64,000 nucleotides of DNA from Capillimicrobium parvum (lineage in GTDB: Bacteria; Actinomycetota; Thermoleophilia; Solirubrobacterales; Solirubrobacteraceae): assembly GCF_021172045.1 (NCBI RefSeq), contig NZ_CP087164.1:4650001-4714000 (forward strand), written 5' to 3'. Numbering within the stretch: the stretch's first letter is position 1; each line of letters begins with the position of its first letter. Below, piece after piece: positions 37,600 through 46,780 of this stretch. The notes under the pieces were generated by a model that saw nothing but the letters and a program-made list of their open reading frames with translations, ran no database searches and was not told the DNA's origin. The translations under genes were made by a program, and so were the position numbers.

Positions 37600-38172
37600 T
37601 CAGGCGAGCAGGCCGGCGACCAGCACGCCGGCCGCGGCCATGCCCAGGCCGGCGCCGCCGCCCAGCAGCCACTGCCGGCGGGCGATGATCGAGATCGAGG
37701 CGAGCACGATCGCGATCTGCAGCCCGACCGCCGAGACCTCGAAGAGCAGGTGGCGCTCGTCGGCGTGGTCGCGCTCGTACTGGTGCTCGGCGATCTGGTG
37801 CTCGAGCTCCTTGTCGATCGGCGCGTAGTGCGCGACGACGCGCTCCTCGAGCGCGGCGGCCTGCTCCGCGGCGCGGCGTTCGCCCGGGTTGTCGGAGGCC
37901 AGGACCTTCAGGAGGGTCGCGTCGTTCTCGGCCACCGTCGTCTTGACGTCGTTGGCCTCGAGGCGAGCGGACGCGTCGGCGGCCTTCGTCTCGCCGGTGA
38001 TGACCTCCTTGACCGCCTCGTTGGAGAGGAAGGTCGCCAGCGCGAGGAAGGCCGCGAGGATCGCGACGAGGACCGCCGCGTTGCGCACGAGGTGCGGGTG
38101 GGCGCCACCGTGCAGGTGCGATGCGTGCGCCTGGGCGGTGTCGAAGTGCTCGATCGAGTCCTTGGCGTCCAT
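37600..38172 (-). CDS. DUF4337 membrane protein
   Basis: 190 residues. An N-terminal soluble segment rich in His (HASHLHGGAHPH), a first membrane span (AAVLVAILAAFLALATFLSN), a long helical middle (about residues 65-140, EKVLASDNPGERRAAEQAAA-like composition) and two C-terminal spans. This is the DUF4337 layout. Function unknown. Confidence 0.8.
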   Translation of the reverse strand: MDAKDSIEHFDTAQAHASHLHGGAHPHLVRNAAVLVAILAAFLALATFLSNEAVKEVITGETKAADASARLEANDVKTTVAENDATLLKVLASDNPGERRAAEQAAALEERVVAHYAPIDKELEHQIAEHQYERDHADERHLLFEVSAVGLQIAIVLASISIIARRQWLLGGGAGLGMAAAGVLVAGLLA

Positions 38173-38269
38173 GCCGGGCGCGCAGTCTGTCAGAAGTCGG
38201 CGTCGGCCCGGCGCAGCGCGGACCCGCCGCGCCGGCGCATCGCCGCCCTGGCCGGCGCGGTAGACGACC

Positions 38270-39844
38270 TCAGACCGGCACGACCCCGTTGCGCTTCCAC
38301 GGCCGCTGGACGCGCTTGGTCTCGGCCATCTCCAGGGCGCGGACGATCGTCGGGCGCGTCTCGCGCGGGTCGATGACGTCGTCGATCATCGCGCTCCGGG
38401 CCGGGACGTAGACGTCGATGACCTTGCGGTAGTTCTCGATGAGCTGCTGCTTCATCGCCGCCGGGTCGTCGGCCGCCTCGACCTGCTTGCGAAAGACGAT
38501 CTCGACCGCGCCCTCGGCGCCCATCACGCTGATCTCCGCGCTCGGCCACGCCACGATGAGGTCGGGCTCGTAGGCGCGGCCGTTCATGACGTAGTAGCCG
38601 GCGCCGTAGGCCTTGCGCAGCACGACGGTGACCTTCGGCACCGTCGCGTTGGCGACCGCGTAGAGCATCTTCGCCCCGTGGCGGATGATGCCCGCCTGCT
38701 CGACCTTCGTGCCGACCATGAAGCCGGGCACGTCCATGAGGAACACGAGCGGGATCCCGTAGGCGTTGCAGAGGTTGACGAAGCGCGCCGCCTTGTCGGC
38801 GGAGTCGTTGTCGAGGATGCCGCCGAGCTGCTTGGGCTGGTTGGCGACGATGCCGACCGGCCGTCCCCCCATGCGTGCCAGGCACGTGATGATCGTCTTC
38901 GCCCACTGCGGCTTGAGGTCGAGCCACTCGCCGTGGTCGACGATGCGCCGGATGACCTCGTACATGTCGTAGGGCTTGCGGTTGGACTCCGGCAGGACGT
39001 CGAGGAGACCGTCGTCGCGGCGGTCGGCCGGATCGGTGCACTCGCGGACCGGCGGCGCCTGCTCGTTGTGCGACGGGAAGTAGCTCAGGTACTCCCTGAT
39101 GCGGGCGATGCACTCCTGGTCGTCGGCGACCTCGAGGTCGCCGACGCCCGACTTGCGGCAGTGCACGCGCGAGCCGCCGAGCTCCTCCTGGGTGACGTCC
39201 TCGCCGACCGCGGCGCGGACGAGATGCGGGCCGGCGAGCGCCATGCTGCCCCGGCCCTTGACCATCGGCACGAAGTCGGCCAGCCCGGGGATGTACGCGG
39301 TGCCGGCCGCGCACGGGCCGAGCAGCGCGGCGACCTGCGGGATGACGCCGGACGCGACGACCTCCTCGCGGAAGAGGTGCCCGGAGCCGGCGAACAGCGA
39401 CCCGACCGCCTCCTGGATGCGCGCGCCGGCCGAGTCGAGCAGCCAGACCATCGGCATGCGCTTCGTCAGCGCGAGCTCGCGCAGCCGCGTGACCTTGATC
39501 TCGCCGCTCATGCCCATCGAGCCCGCCATCACCGTGAAGTCGTAGGCGGCGATCGCGGCCATCCGCCCGTCGACCTTGCCGTAGCCGGTGATGACGCCGT
39601 CCGCCGGCGCCTCCTTGTCCTCCAGGCCGCGCACCGAGTAGTGGATCCCGGCGTGGATGCCGAGCTCGGTGAACGTGCCCTCGTCGACGAGGAGGTCGAT
39701 GCGCTCGCGCGCGGTGAGCGCGCCCTTCTCGTGCTGACGGGCGATGCGCTCCTCTCCGCCGCCGAGACGGGCGTGGGCGCGGCGCTCGGCGAGCTCCTCG
39801 ACGAGCGGGCGCAGGATCGAGGTCCGGCCGGTGGTGCCGGTCAT
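38270..39844 (-). CDS. Acyl-CoA carboxylase carboxyltransferase (beta) subunit
   Basis: 524 residues from ATG 39844. LGGGEERIARQHEKGALTAR, MAGSMGMSGEIKVTRLRELA, VWLLDSAGARIQEAVGSLFA and CRKSGVGDLEVADDQECI identify the carboxyltransferase of acetyl-, propionyl- or methylcrotonyl-CoA carboxylases. The C-terminal half has GYYVMNGRAYEPDLIVAWP. No biotin carboxylase or biotin carrier gene is in the window, so the partner lies elsewhere. Start overlaps the arginase-like stop (ATGA). Confidence 0.9.
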   Translation of the reverse strand: MTGTTGRTSILRPLVEELAERRAHARLGGGEERIARQHEKGALTARERIDLLVDEGTFTELGIHAGIHYSVRGLEDKEAPADGVITGYGKVDGRMAAIAAYDFTVMAGSMGMSGEIKVTRLRELALTKRMPMVWLLDSAGARIQEAVGSLFAGSGHLFREEVVASGVIPQVAALLGPCAAGTAYIPGLADFVPMVKGRGSMALAGPHLVRAAVGEDVTQEELGGSRVHCRKSGVGDLEVADDQECIARIREYLSYFPSHNEQAPPVRECTDPADRRDDGLLDVLPESNRKPYDMYEVIRRIVDHGEWLDLKPQWAKTIITCLARMGGRPVGIVANQPKQLGGILDNDSADKAARFVNLCNAYGIPLVFLMDVPGFMVGTKVEQAGIIRHGAKMLYAVANATVPKVTVVLRKAYGAGYYVMNGRAYEPDLIVAWPSAEISVMGAEGAVEIVFRKQVEAADDPAAMKQQLIENYRKVIDVYVPARSAMIDDVIDPRETRPTIVRALEMAETKRVQRPWKRNGVVPV

Positions 39845-40521
39845 GGGGCGAGGAGGGGTTCGATGACGGCGGCGGCGACGTCGGGCGGTCCGGCGACGGC
39901 CGAGACGCTGACGCCGGCGATCTCGTGCCGTGCGGCGACGTGGGCCAGCACGTCGCGCACCTCGTCGGCGGTCGGGCCGCCGGGAACCGGGAACGCGGCG
40001 GGATAGCCGTCGATGACGTCGCAGTCGAGGTGGACGAAGACGGCGCCGTCCCCGCCGAGGGCGGCGGGCGCCTCGCGGACGTCGCGCAGCACCGTGGCGC
40101 CGGCGCCGTCGAGGAGCATCTGCTCGCCGGGGTCGATGTCGCGGATGCCGGCGAAGACGATGTCCTCGGCCGGGAACGCGGGCTGCACCCCGGCGTCCCA
40201 CATCCCGGTCGCGCCCGCCACGGGCATGCCGCCGGCGTATCCGCTCGGCGACGTGTCGGGCGTGTTGAAGTCCGGGTGGGCATCGAGCCACAGGACGCGC
40301 GTGCCGGGCCGCGCCTGGGCCAGCCACGGCAGGGTGGCCAGCGCGACGACGCACTCGCTGGAGATCACGACCGGACGGCCCTGCAGCGCCGCGCGGACGG
40401 TCGCGACGTCGGGCGCCAGGATCCGCGGCTCCCCCAGCATCCGCGCCAGCTCCTCGGTCCCCCGGCCCACGTCCGCGCGGTCCGTGAACGGCTGCGGAAT
40501 CGCGATCAGCGGCCCTTCCAC
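39841..40521 (-). CDS. Arginase/agmatinase-fold protein with one metal His missing
   Basis: 226 residues from GTG 40521. LWLDAHPDFNTPDTSPSGYA and VHLDCDVIDGYPAAF hold the Asp/His ligands of the dinuclear Mn site. The usual first motif GGDHS is replaced by ISSECVVAL, so the His ligand of metal A is absent, and the N-terminus is shorter than in arginases (about 300). It may have one metal or a new reaction. It sits between enoyl-CoA hydratase and a carboxyltransferase, a strange place for a urea-forming enzyme. Confidence 0.75.
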   Translation of the reverse strand: MEGPLIAIPQPFTDRADVGRGTEELARMLGEPRILAPDVATVRAALQGRPVVISSECVVALATLPWLAQARPGTRVLWLDAHPDFNTPDTSPSGYAGGMPVAGATGMWDAGVQPAFPAEDIVFAGIRDIDPGEQMLLDGAGATVLRDVREAPAALGGDGAVFVHLDCDVIDGYPAAFPVPGGPTADEVRDVLAHVAARHEIAGVSVSAVAGPPDVAAAVIEPLLAP

Positions 40522-41282
40522 TGCGGCTCCCGCTTCTCGAAGAACGCGGTGACGCCCTCCACGAGGTCCTCCGTCGACTGCGTGATCGTGAGCTGCCCGC
40601 GCAGGTACTCGAGCGCGTCGGCGAACGCCATGTCCTGCTGACGGAACATCGCGTCCTTGCCGAGGCGCATGACCAGTGGCGAGCGGCTCGCGAGCCGGGC
40701 CGCCCATTCGGCCACCGCGGCGTCGAGCTCGTCGTCGGGCACGACCTTGTTGACGATCCCGAGGCGCTCGGCCTCCTGCGCGTCGATCCGCTCGCCGAGC
40801 AGCAGGAGCTCGTTGGTCTTCTTGCGCGGGACGTTGCGGTAGATCAGCGCCATGATCATGAACGGGAACGCTCCGATGCCGATCTCCGGCGTCCCGAAGC
40901 TCGCGCTCTCGGAGGCGACGATGAGGTCGCAGGCGAGCGCGACGCCGAGCGCGCCCGCGAGGACGTGACCGCCGGCCTTGACGATCGACGGCTTGCCGAG
41001 CTCGCCGACCAGGCTGAACAGGCGCACGAACCGCGCGGTGGCCTCGTGGCGGTGCACGAGCGGCGTGTCGGCCGCGAACCCGCCCAGGTTCGCGCCGCTC
41101 GAGAACGTTCGCTCGTGCGAGGAGGCGAGCACGACGCAGCGCACGTCGTCGTCGTCTCGCGCGCGCTCGAACGCGTCGATGAGCTCGCCGAGGAGCTCGG
41201 CGGACAGTGCGTTGCGCGTGTCCGGATCGTCGAGGGTGATCGTGGCGACGCGGTCCGCGGTCGCGTAGAGGACTTTGCTCAC
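40506..41282 (-). CDS. Enoyl-CoA hydratase/isomerase (crotonase family)
   Basis: 258 residues. VATITLDDPDTRNALSAELL, the oxyanion loop SSHERTFSSGANLGGF and VKAGGHVLAGALGVALACDL, then FGTPEIGIGAFPFM. One of the two usual acidic catalytic residues corresponds to the Glu of PEIGIGAFP. Reversible hydration or related chemistry on acyl-CoA. First gene of an operon, divergent from the acyl-CoA dehydrogenase. Confidence 0.9.
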   Translation of the reverse strand: MSKVLYATADRVATITLDDPDTRNALSAELLGELIDAFERARDDDDVRCVVLASSHERTFSSGANLGGFAADTPLVHRHEATARFVRLFSLVGELGKPSIVKAGGHVLAGALGVALACDLIVASESASFGTPEIGIGAFPFMIMALIYRNVPRKKTNELLLLGERIDAQEAERLGIVNKVVPDDELDAAVAEWAARLASRSPLVMRLGKDAMFRQQDMAFADALEYLRGQLTITQSTEDLVEGVTAFFEKREPQWKGR

Positions 41283-41317
41283 GGGCGCATCCTACGGCGC
41301 TTCCAGGCCGAGCGGAA

Positions 41318-41340
41318 AGTAGGAAGTCCTACTGTTCACT
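41318..41340. promoter_or_regulatory. Operator site 2, in the divergent hydratase/dehydrogenase promoter
   Basis: Aligned with the 37056-37078 site: starts AGTAGGAAGT, then CCTACT, ends CACT; 19 of 23 bases agree. An inner palindrome AGTAGGA/TCCTACT and outer GAAAGT/ACTTTC arms (41315-41343) add symmetry. It lies 35-58 bases from one start and 30-52 from the other. Confidence 0.7.
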
Positions 41341-41369
41341 TTCGGCCCGGTTCCCGGTACCGTCCGACC

Positions 41370-42557
41370 ATGGCCGCCCCCGAGACCGTCCTCAAGCCCG
41401 ACTTCGCCACCAAGCGCTCCCACTTCATCTTCAGCGACGAGCACGAGCAGCTGCGGGAGTCGATCCGCGCCTTCGCGATCAAGGAGCTCGCCCCGCACGC
41501 CGAGGAGTGGGAGCAGACGACGTTCCCGGACTCGGTCTTCCGGCGCATGGGCGAGCTGGGGTTCCTCGGGCTCGACAAGCCCGAGCAGTACGGCGGCCAG
41601 GGCGGCGACTACTACACGGCGCTGGTGCTCGCCGAGGAGATCGTCCATGGGCAGTCGGGGGGCCTGGCGATGGGCGTCGCCGTCCACACCGACATGGCGA
41701 TGCCGCCGATCCTCGCGTTCGGCAGCGAGGACCAGAAGCAGGACTGGGTCGTGCCCGCGATCAAGGGCGAGAAGATCCTCTGCCTCGGCATCACCGAGCC
41801 CGACGCCGGCTCGGACGTCGCCGGGATCAAGACCCGCGCGGTCCGCGACGGCGACGAGTACGTCATCAACGGCTCGAAGACGTACATCACCAACGGCCAC
41901 CGCGCCGACGTCATCGTGCTCGTCACGAAGACCGACCCGGACGCGGGCTACGACGGCTTCACCCTGTTCCTCGTGCCGATGGACGCGCCGGGCGTCATCC
42001 GCGAGAAGCGCCTGGAGAAGCTCGGCATGCACGCCTCGGACACCGCGCTGCTCGCGTTCCAGGACGTCCGCGTGCCGGCGACCGCGGTCCTCGGCCAGGT
42101 CGGCAAGGGCTTCTACCACATCATGTGGGAGCTCCAGGGCGAGCGGCTGATCGGCGCGGCGGGCTGCGTCGCGGGCGCCCAGCGCTGCTTCGACCAGACG
42201 CTGCAGTACGCCAAGGACCGCACCGCGTTCGGCCGCCAGATCGGCAAGTTCCAGGTCATCCGCCACAAGTTCGCGGAGATGGCGACGAAGATCGAGACGG
42301 CCCGTCAGCTCGTCTACACCACGGCGTGGCGCTTCCAGAACGGCGACTACCCGGTGCGGGAGATCTCGATGGCCAAGCTCCACGCCGCGCGCGTCGCGGT
42401 CGAGGTGGCCGACGAGTGCATCCAGATCCACGGCGGGGCCGGCTACATGAAGGAGTACGGCGTCGAGCGGGTGTGGCGCGACATGCGCCTCAACCGGATC
42501 GGCGCCGGCACGGACGAGATCATGCTCGACGTGATCGGGCGGTCCTACGGGCTGTAG
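41370..42557 (+). CDS. Acyl-CoA dehydrogenase
   Basis: 395 residues from ATG 41370. LGITEPDAGSDVAGIKTRA and VINGSKTYITNG bind FAD and substrate, DRTAFGRQIGKFQVIRHKFA and QIHGGAGYMKEYGVERVWRD the C-terminal helices. The catalytic-base position falls in the GYMKEYGVER region, as in short- and branched-chain dehydrogenases. Co-regulated with the hydratase operon through the shared operator region. Confidence 0.93.
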   Translation: MAAPETVLKPDFATKRSHFIFSDEHEQLRESIRAFAIKELAPHAEEWEQTTFPDSVFRRMGELGFLGLDKPEQYGGQGGDYYTALVLAEEIVHGQSGGLAMGVAVHTDMAMPPILAFGSEDQKQDWVVPAIKGEKILCLGITEPDAGSDVAGIKTRAVRDGDEYVINGSKTYITNGHRADVIVLVTKTDPDAGYDGFTLFLVPMDAPGVIREKRLEKLGMHASDTALLAFQDVRVPATAVLGQVGKGFYHIMWELQGERLIGAAGCVAGAQRCFDQTLQYAKDRTAFGRQIGKFQVIRHKFAEMATKIETARQLVYTTAWRFQNGDYPVREISMAKLHAARVAVEVADECIQIHGGAGYMKEYGVERVWRDMRLNRIGAGTDEIMLDVIGRSYGL

Positions 42558-42583
42558 GACCAGGCGCCGGCGACGGGCGCGCG

Positions 42584-43258
42584 TCACTGCACGTGCGCCA
42601 CGAGCCAGCGGTGCAGCGGAGCCAGCGCCGACCACGCCTCGACGCATGCCGGCACGAGCCGATCGGCGTCCGTGGCGCGCTCCGCCGGCTCCTGGCGCGC
42701 GATGAAGAGGCTGTCGCGGCGCAGGAGCGGCTCGGCGTCGGGATCCACGGCCGTCCACCCGCGCGGCGCACGCTTCAGCCGCGGCTCGGCCAGGTCCCAG
42801 CCGTCGGTCTCGAGCGCGGAGACGATCTGCGCGAGCTCGGCGCCGGCTTCCGCGTCGCACACGGCGGCGCGGTACCGGTCGATCGCCTCCCGGCTGAGAT
42901 GGTTCGCGCCCGCGCCGATCCCGACGAGCTCCGGCGTGACGCGCAGGTAGAAGCCGGACCGCGCCGTACGCCGCTCGCCTTCCCAGAACCAGAGGTCGAG
43001 ATGCTCCTTGTACGGCCGCTTGTCCCGGCTGAAGCGGGTGTCGCGGTTGATGCGGAAGATCGAGCCGAGCACCCGCGGCTCGGCGCACACGCCGGGCGCG
43101 ATGCGCTCGAGCTCGGGCGCGACCGCGGCGACGAACGCCCTCGCGGGCTCGACGTACGCGGCCTGGTACTCGGCCCGGTGGGCGTCGAACCACTCGCGGT
43201 CGTTGTGCGCGCTCAGGTCGCGCAGGAAGTCCTGGGTCTGTGGGGGGAAAGCGAACAC
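42584..43258 (-). CDS. DUF2461 (TIGR02453) family protein
   Basis: 224 residues from GTG 43258. FPPQTQDFLRDLSAHNDREWF, then RDTRFSRDKRPYKEHLDLWF and RSGFYLRVTPELVGIGAGA, the marks of DUF2461. Function unknown, although it is very widespread. An earlier start is possible and would add about 20 non-family residues. Confidence 0.87.
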   Translation of the reverse strand: MFAFPPQTQDFLRDLSAHNDREWFDAHRAEYQAAYVEPARAFVAAVAPELERIAPGVCAEPRVLGSIFRINRDTRFSRDKRPYKEHLDLWFWEGERRTARSGFYLRVTPELVGIGAGANHLSREAIDRYRAAVCDAEAGAELAQIVSALETDGWDLAEPRLKRAPRGWTAVDPDAEPLLRRDSLFIARQEPAERATDADRLVPACVEAWSALAPLHRWLVAHVQ

Positions 43259-43412
43259 GGCGGCGATGCTCGCACCCGGCCGGCACGACGCCGCCGATCC
43301 GGGGCGTGCCGCGCGCATGTCGTGACGCTTCCGTGACGAACCGGGCCGCCCGCGTGTGATTCCGTCCCCGCCGGCGAGCTTGACGATCCGTTCCAGCGGG
43401 CAGAGGGGCGCC

Positions 43413-44285
43413 ATGCGGTTTCGCCCCGGAGCGCGCCTCGACACCGGCCAGGTCCAGGACCGCCGCGGCATGGGCGGCGGCCGCGGGCTGGCGATCGGGG
43501 GCGGCGGGGCCGGCGCGCTCATCATCGTGCTGCTGTTCACGGTCCTCGGCGTCGACCTCCCCGGCGGCGGCACCGACCCGCTCTCGATCGGCACGGGCGC
43601 CGGGGCCGGCCAGCCCCCGAGCGAGCTCTCGTCCACCTGCCGCACCGGCAGCGACGCCAACCAGCGCGAGGACTGCCGCATCGTCGGCGTCGTCAACTCG
43701 GTGCAGGCCTACTGGGGCGACCAGGTCACCGGCTACCGGGAGGCGCCCACCCGCTTCTTCACCGGCCAGGTCTCGACCGCCTGCGGAGCGGCCACCGCCG
43801 CCGTCGGCCCCTTCTACTGCCCCGGCGACCAGACCGTCTACATCGACCTGTCCTTCTATGACGAGCTGCGCTCGCGCTTCGGCGCCCGCGGCGGGCCGTT
43901 CGCCGAGGCCTACGTCATCGCCCACGAGTACGGCCACCACGTCCAGCACCTGCTGGGCACCGACGAGCGCGTGGGCAACGACCGCGAGGGCGCCACGTCC
44001 GGCTCGGTCCGGCTCGAGCTGCAGGCCGACTGCTACGCCGGCGTGTGGGCCGCCCACGCCGTCGACACGGGCTTCATCGAGCAGATCACCCAGGCCGACA
44101 TCACCGACGGGCTCGACGCCGCGGCCGCGGTCGGCGACGACCGCATCCAACGGGCCGCGACCGGCCGCGTCGACCGCGAGAGCTGGACGCACGGCTCGTC
44201 GCAGTCGCGCCAGCGCTGGTTCCAGCGCGGCTACCGCACCGGCGACGCGCGCCGCTGCGACACCTTCTCGGCGAACACCCTGTAA
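43413..44285 (+). CDS. YpfJ-type neutral zinc metallopeptidase, membrane anchored
   Basis: 290 residues from ATG 43413. One membrane span ([20 protein letters not shown], residues 26-45) then an extracellular domain with the zincin motif [15 protein letters not shown] and the downstream [15 protein letters not shown], as in the zinc_metallopeptidase (YpfJ) family. Four Cys may form disulfides. Substrate unknown. Confidence 0.9.
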   Translation: MRFRPGARLDTGQVQDRRGMGGGRGLAIGGGGAGALIIVLLFTVLGVDLPGGGTDPLSIGTGAGAGQPPSELSSTCRTGSDANQREDCRIVGVVNSVQAYWGDQVTGYREAPTRFFTGQVSTACGAATAAVGPFYCPGDQTVYIDLSFYDELRSRFGARGGPFAEAYVIAHEYGHHVQHLLGTDERVGNDREGATSGSVRLELQADCYAGVWAAHAVDTGFIEQITQADITDGLDAAAAVGDDRIQRAATGRVDRESWTHGSSQSRQRWFQRGYRTGDARRCDTFSANTL

Positions 44286-44314
44286 GGGCCCGTCCCCGTA
44301 GACCTCGAGGTGCC

Positions 44315-44770
44315 TCAGAGCTCGCGCTCGTAGACGAACATGACCGGCCCGTCCGCCCCGCCCTCGTGGCGGGTGAAGCCCATCCGCTCGTACAGCGCCC
44401 GCGCCGCGACGTCGTCCTCACTCGTGCCGAGGTCCATGTGGTCGGCGCCCTCGGCCCGCGCCGCCTCGATCGCCGCCTCCATCAGCGCGCGCCCGATCCC
44501 CCGACCGCGCAGCGGCGGGACGACGTAGAGCTCGGCGAGATAGCACTCGAGCCCGGACGACCAGATCGACGGCCGCAGGCGCAGCACGGCCAGCCCGTCC
44601 GGCCCCGGTCCCGCGAGCAGCACCCGCGTGTCGCCCGCCATCAGCTCGCGGATGCGCTCCGCGATCCGCTCCGGTCCGAGCGTCACCTCGTCGTACTCGG
44701 TGTTGAAGTCGTGCAGGAGCCGCCCGATCGCCTCGGCGTCGTCCGGTCCCGCCCGCCGCACGTCGTCCAC
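44315..44770 (-). CDS. GNAT family N-acetyltransferase
   Basis: 151 residues, GTG start. VRRAGPDDAEAIGRLLHDFN, CYLAELYVVPPLRGRGIGRA (acetyl-CoA loop RGRGIG) and ARALYERMGFTRHE. Acceptor unknown. Confidence 0.88.
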   Translation of the reverse strand: MDDVRRAGPDDAEAIGRLLHDFNTEYDEVTLGPERIAERIRELMAGDTRVLLAGPGPDGLAVLRLRPSIWSSGLECYLAELYVVPPLRGRGIGRALMEAAIEAARAEGADHMDLGTSEDDVAARALYERMGFTRHEGGADGPVMFVYEREL

Positions 44771-44822
44771 GCCGGTGTTCTACCAGCCCCGGGCAACGCC
44801 GGGCCCCCGCGCCGGTCGCGCG

Positions 44823-46088
44823 TCAGGAGGCCATCACGGTCTGCGGCGTGAACGCGGCTTCCGCTCCGCGGCGCCACTCGAGCAGCACCGCCGTCGCATC
44901 GTCGTCGAGCCGCCCCTCCATGCGGGCGACGATCGTCTGCCGCAGCCGTCGCAGCACCTCCGGGGCCTGGTGGCCGGAGCTGACCTCCTGCTCGATGAAC
45001 TCGCTGAGCCCGTCGGTCGTGAGGCGCCGGCCGTCCGGGCCCCGCGCCTCGCTGAGCCCGTCGGTGTAGAGCAGCAGGAGGTCCCCGGGCTCGAGCGTCT
45101 CCTCGCTCGCCCGCGGTCCCGGCCCGTCCGGCGACGCCACGCCCAGCGGCGTGGCGGGCGGCGCGACCAGGGTGCGCGCCCGCCGGCCGCCGCGGATGAC
45201 GAGCGGCGGGGGGTGCCCCGCGCTGACCCACTCGAGGCGGCCGTTGCGCAGGTCCAGGCGCGCGATGAGCGCCGTCACGAAGCGGTCGTCGGGAAACTGG
45301 TGGGTCACCGCGGCGTCCATCGCCTCGTACGTCTCGACGAGCTCGCAGCCCCGCCGGCGGCTGTGGCGATAGGCCGAGACCGCGAACGCGGCGACGCCCG
45401 CGGCGGCGAGCCCATGCCCCATCGCGTCGAACACGGCGACGCTCAGCACGCCGTCGTCGACGGCGTAGTCGAGCGCGTCGCCGCCGTTGTCGTAGCAGGG
45501 CTCCAGCATGCCCGCGAGGAGCAGGTGGTCGGTGGCGAAGACGAGCGGGGGCGCGAGCTCCCACAGCAGCTCGGAGGCGATCGTCATGTCGCGCCGGCGC
45601 CGCGCCATCTCGAACGTGTCGCCGTAGGCGTTCTTGGCGACGATCAGCACGGCGGCGAGATGGGCGTAGCGCTCGACCACGGCGACCGTCTGCTCCTCGA
45701 CGCGATCCTCGGGGAACGAGATGCCCATCACCCCGAGGCGCTCCGTGCCGTCGAGCAGCGGGAACCAGAACCGGCGATCATGCCCGCGCCGGGGGGCCTC
45801 GAGGATGGCGGTGCCGCTGAACGACCGTCCGGCCACCGTGCCGGCCACCGAGAGCGGCTCCCGGCGGTCGTCGTCGCCGGCCGGCACCGGCATGAGCGTG
45901 GCCTGGTCGTAGTCGATCAGGTACAGCACGAGATCGTGCGCCCCGATGCTCGCCGCCTGCTCGGCGATCACCCGGGCGAGGTCGGACGGCGCGCTGAGAT
46001 GCGTCCGGCGCAGCAGCTCGCTGAGCAGCTCGGCAGCTGCTCGATCGAGCGTGGGCGGGTCATCGGGCTCTCGCGGTCCGGTGGCCAC
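44823..46088 (-). CDS. GAF-SpoIIE type PP2C phosphatase
   Basis: 421 residues from GTG 46088. N-terminal GAF-like sensor domain (ARVIAEQAASIGAHDLVLYL, residues 40-180) followed by a SpoIIE/PP2C phosphatase with metal-binding VAVFDAMGHGLAAAGVAA, VSAGHPPPLVIRGG, LLLYTDGLSEARGPDG and LDDDATAVLLEW. Such proteins dephosphorylate anti-anti-sigma factors in partner switching; no STAS/anti-sigma gene adjoins it. The signal sensed is unknown. Confidence 0.9.
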   Translation of the reverse strand: MATGPREPDDPPTLDRAAAELLSELLRRTHLSAPSDLARVIAEQAASIGAHDLVLYLIDYDQATLMPVPAGDDDRREPLSVAGTVAGRSFSGTAILEAPRRGHDRRFWFPLLDGTERLGVMGISFPEDRVEEQTVAVVERYAHLAAVLIVAKNAYGDTFEMARRRRDMTIASELLWELAPPLVFATDHLLLAGMLEPCYDNGGDALDYAVDDGVLSVAVFDAMGHGLAAAGVAAFAVSAYRHSRRRGCELVETYEAMDAAVTHQFPDDRFVTALIARLDLRNGRLEWVSAGHPPPLVIRGGRRARTLVAPPATPLGVASPDGPGPRASEETLEPGDLLLLYTDGLSEARGPDGRRLTTDGLSEFIEQEVSSGHQAPEVLRRLRQTIVARMEGRLDDDATAVLLEWRRGAEAAFTPQTVMAS

Positions 46089-46250
46089 ACAGCATGTCTG
46101 CCCGCCTCGAGCGCCGCCGAATCGGCCGGCTCCGGCGGGCGGGCCCGGCACCGGCTGCACGAGCGAGACGATCCCGACGTTGCTGGGCGGGCGCCGGCGG
46201 CGCCGCCGACGGGCTCGGCCGACCGCCGACGACGGGGCGCCGGGCGCCGG

Positions 46251-46285
46251 GCGCCAAACGCCGCCGCGCCAGGTACGTTTGGCGC
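46251..46285 (+). promoter_or_regulatory. 10-bp inverted repeat directly before a start codon
   Basis: GCGCCAAACG (46251-46260) and CGTTTGGCGC (46276-46285) are exact reverse complements around 15 bases; the right arm ends at the base before the ATG at 46286. No Shine-Dalgarno sequence is visible. In RNA the stem would abut the start codon; in DNA it may be an operator. Confidence 0.5.
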
Positions 46286-46717
46286 ATGTTGCGCTTCTCC
46301 CTCGCCCTCGGCGCGATCCTCGCCATCGCGCTGCCGGCCTCCGTCGCCTCCGCCGGGTCCGGCTCCAACCAGCTGCGCGTGTTCTTCCCGAAGGATTGCC
46401 AGCACAACGTCTACAAGCCGAAGTCGTTCGTCGTGACCTGCGCCGACGCGAACTTCGTCGTCAAGAACGTCGACTACAGCCGGTACGGCACGAAGTCGGC
46501 CCGCGGCACCGGCACGGCCAGCGTCAACACGTGCGAACCGAGCTGTGTCGCGGGGACGTTCAAGAGCTACCCCGTCTCGATCAGGCTGTCGAGGGTGCGC
46601 CAGTGCGGCGACGTCCCGCAGTTCCGGCGGCTGACGATCCGCTTCACCGGCAAGAAGCCCAAGGGCCAGGACCGCGTGACGCGCCAGCCCTTCACGTGCG
46701 CGATCCCGCCCAGCTGA
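46286..46717 (+). CDS. Small secreted hypothetical protein
   Basis: 143 residues with a signal peptide (LALGAILAIALPASVASA, residues 5-22). Six Cys in the mature part are likely disulfide-bonded, and the sequence is rich in Lys/Arg and beta-type residues (KSFVVTCADANFVVKNVDYS). No family recognised. Confidence 0.75.
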   Translation: MLRFSLALGAILAIALPASVASAGSGSNQLRVFFPKDCQHNVYKPKSFVVTCADANFVVKNVDYSRYGTKSARGTGTASVNTCEPSCVAGTFKSYPVSIRLSRVRQCGDVPQFRRLTIRFTGKKPKGQDRVTRQPFTCAIPPS

Positions 46718-46780
46718 TCCTCACCGGGCTTCTTCAGGAAGCTCTCATGTTCGTCTGAGGAGGCGTTCAGGAGCGGGCGG

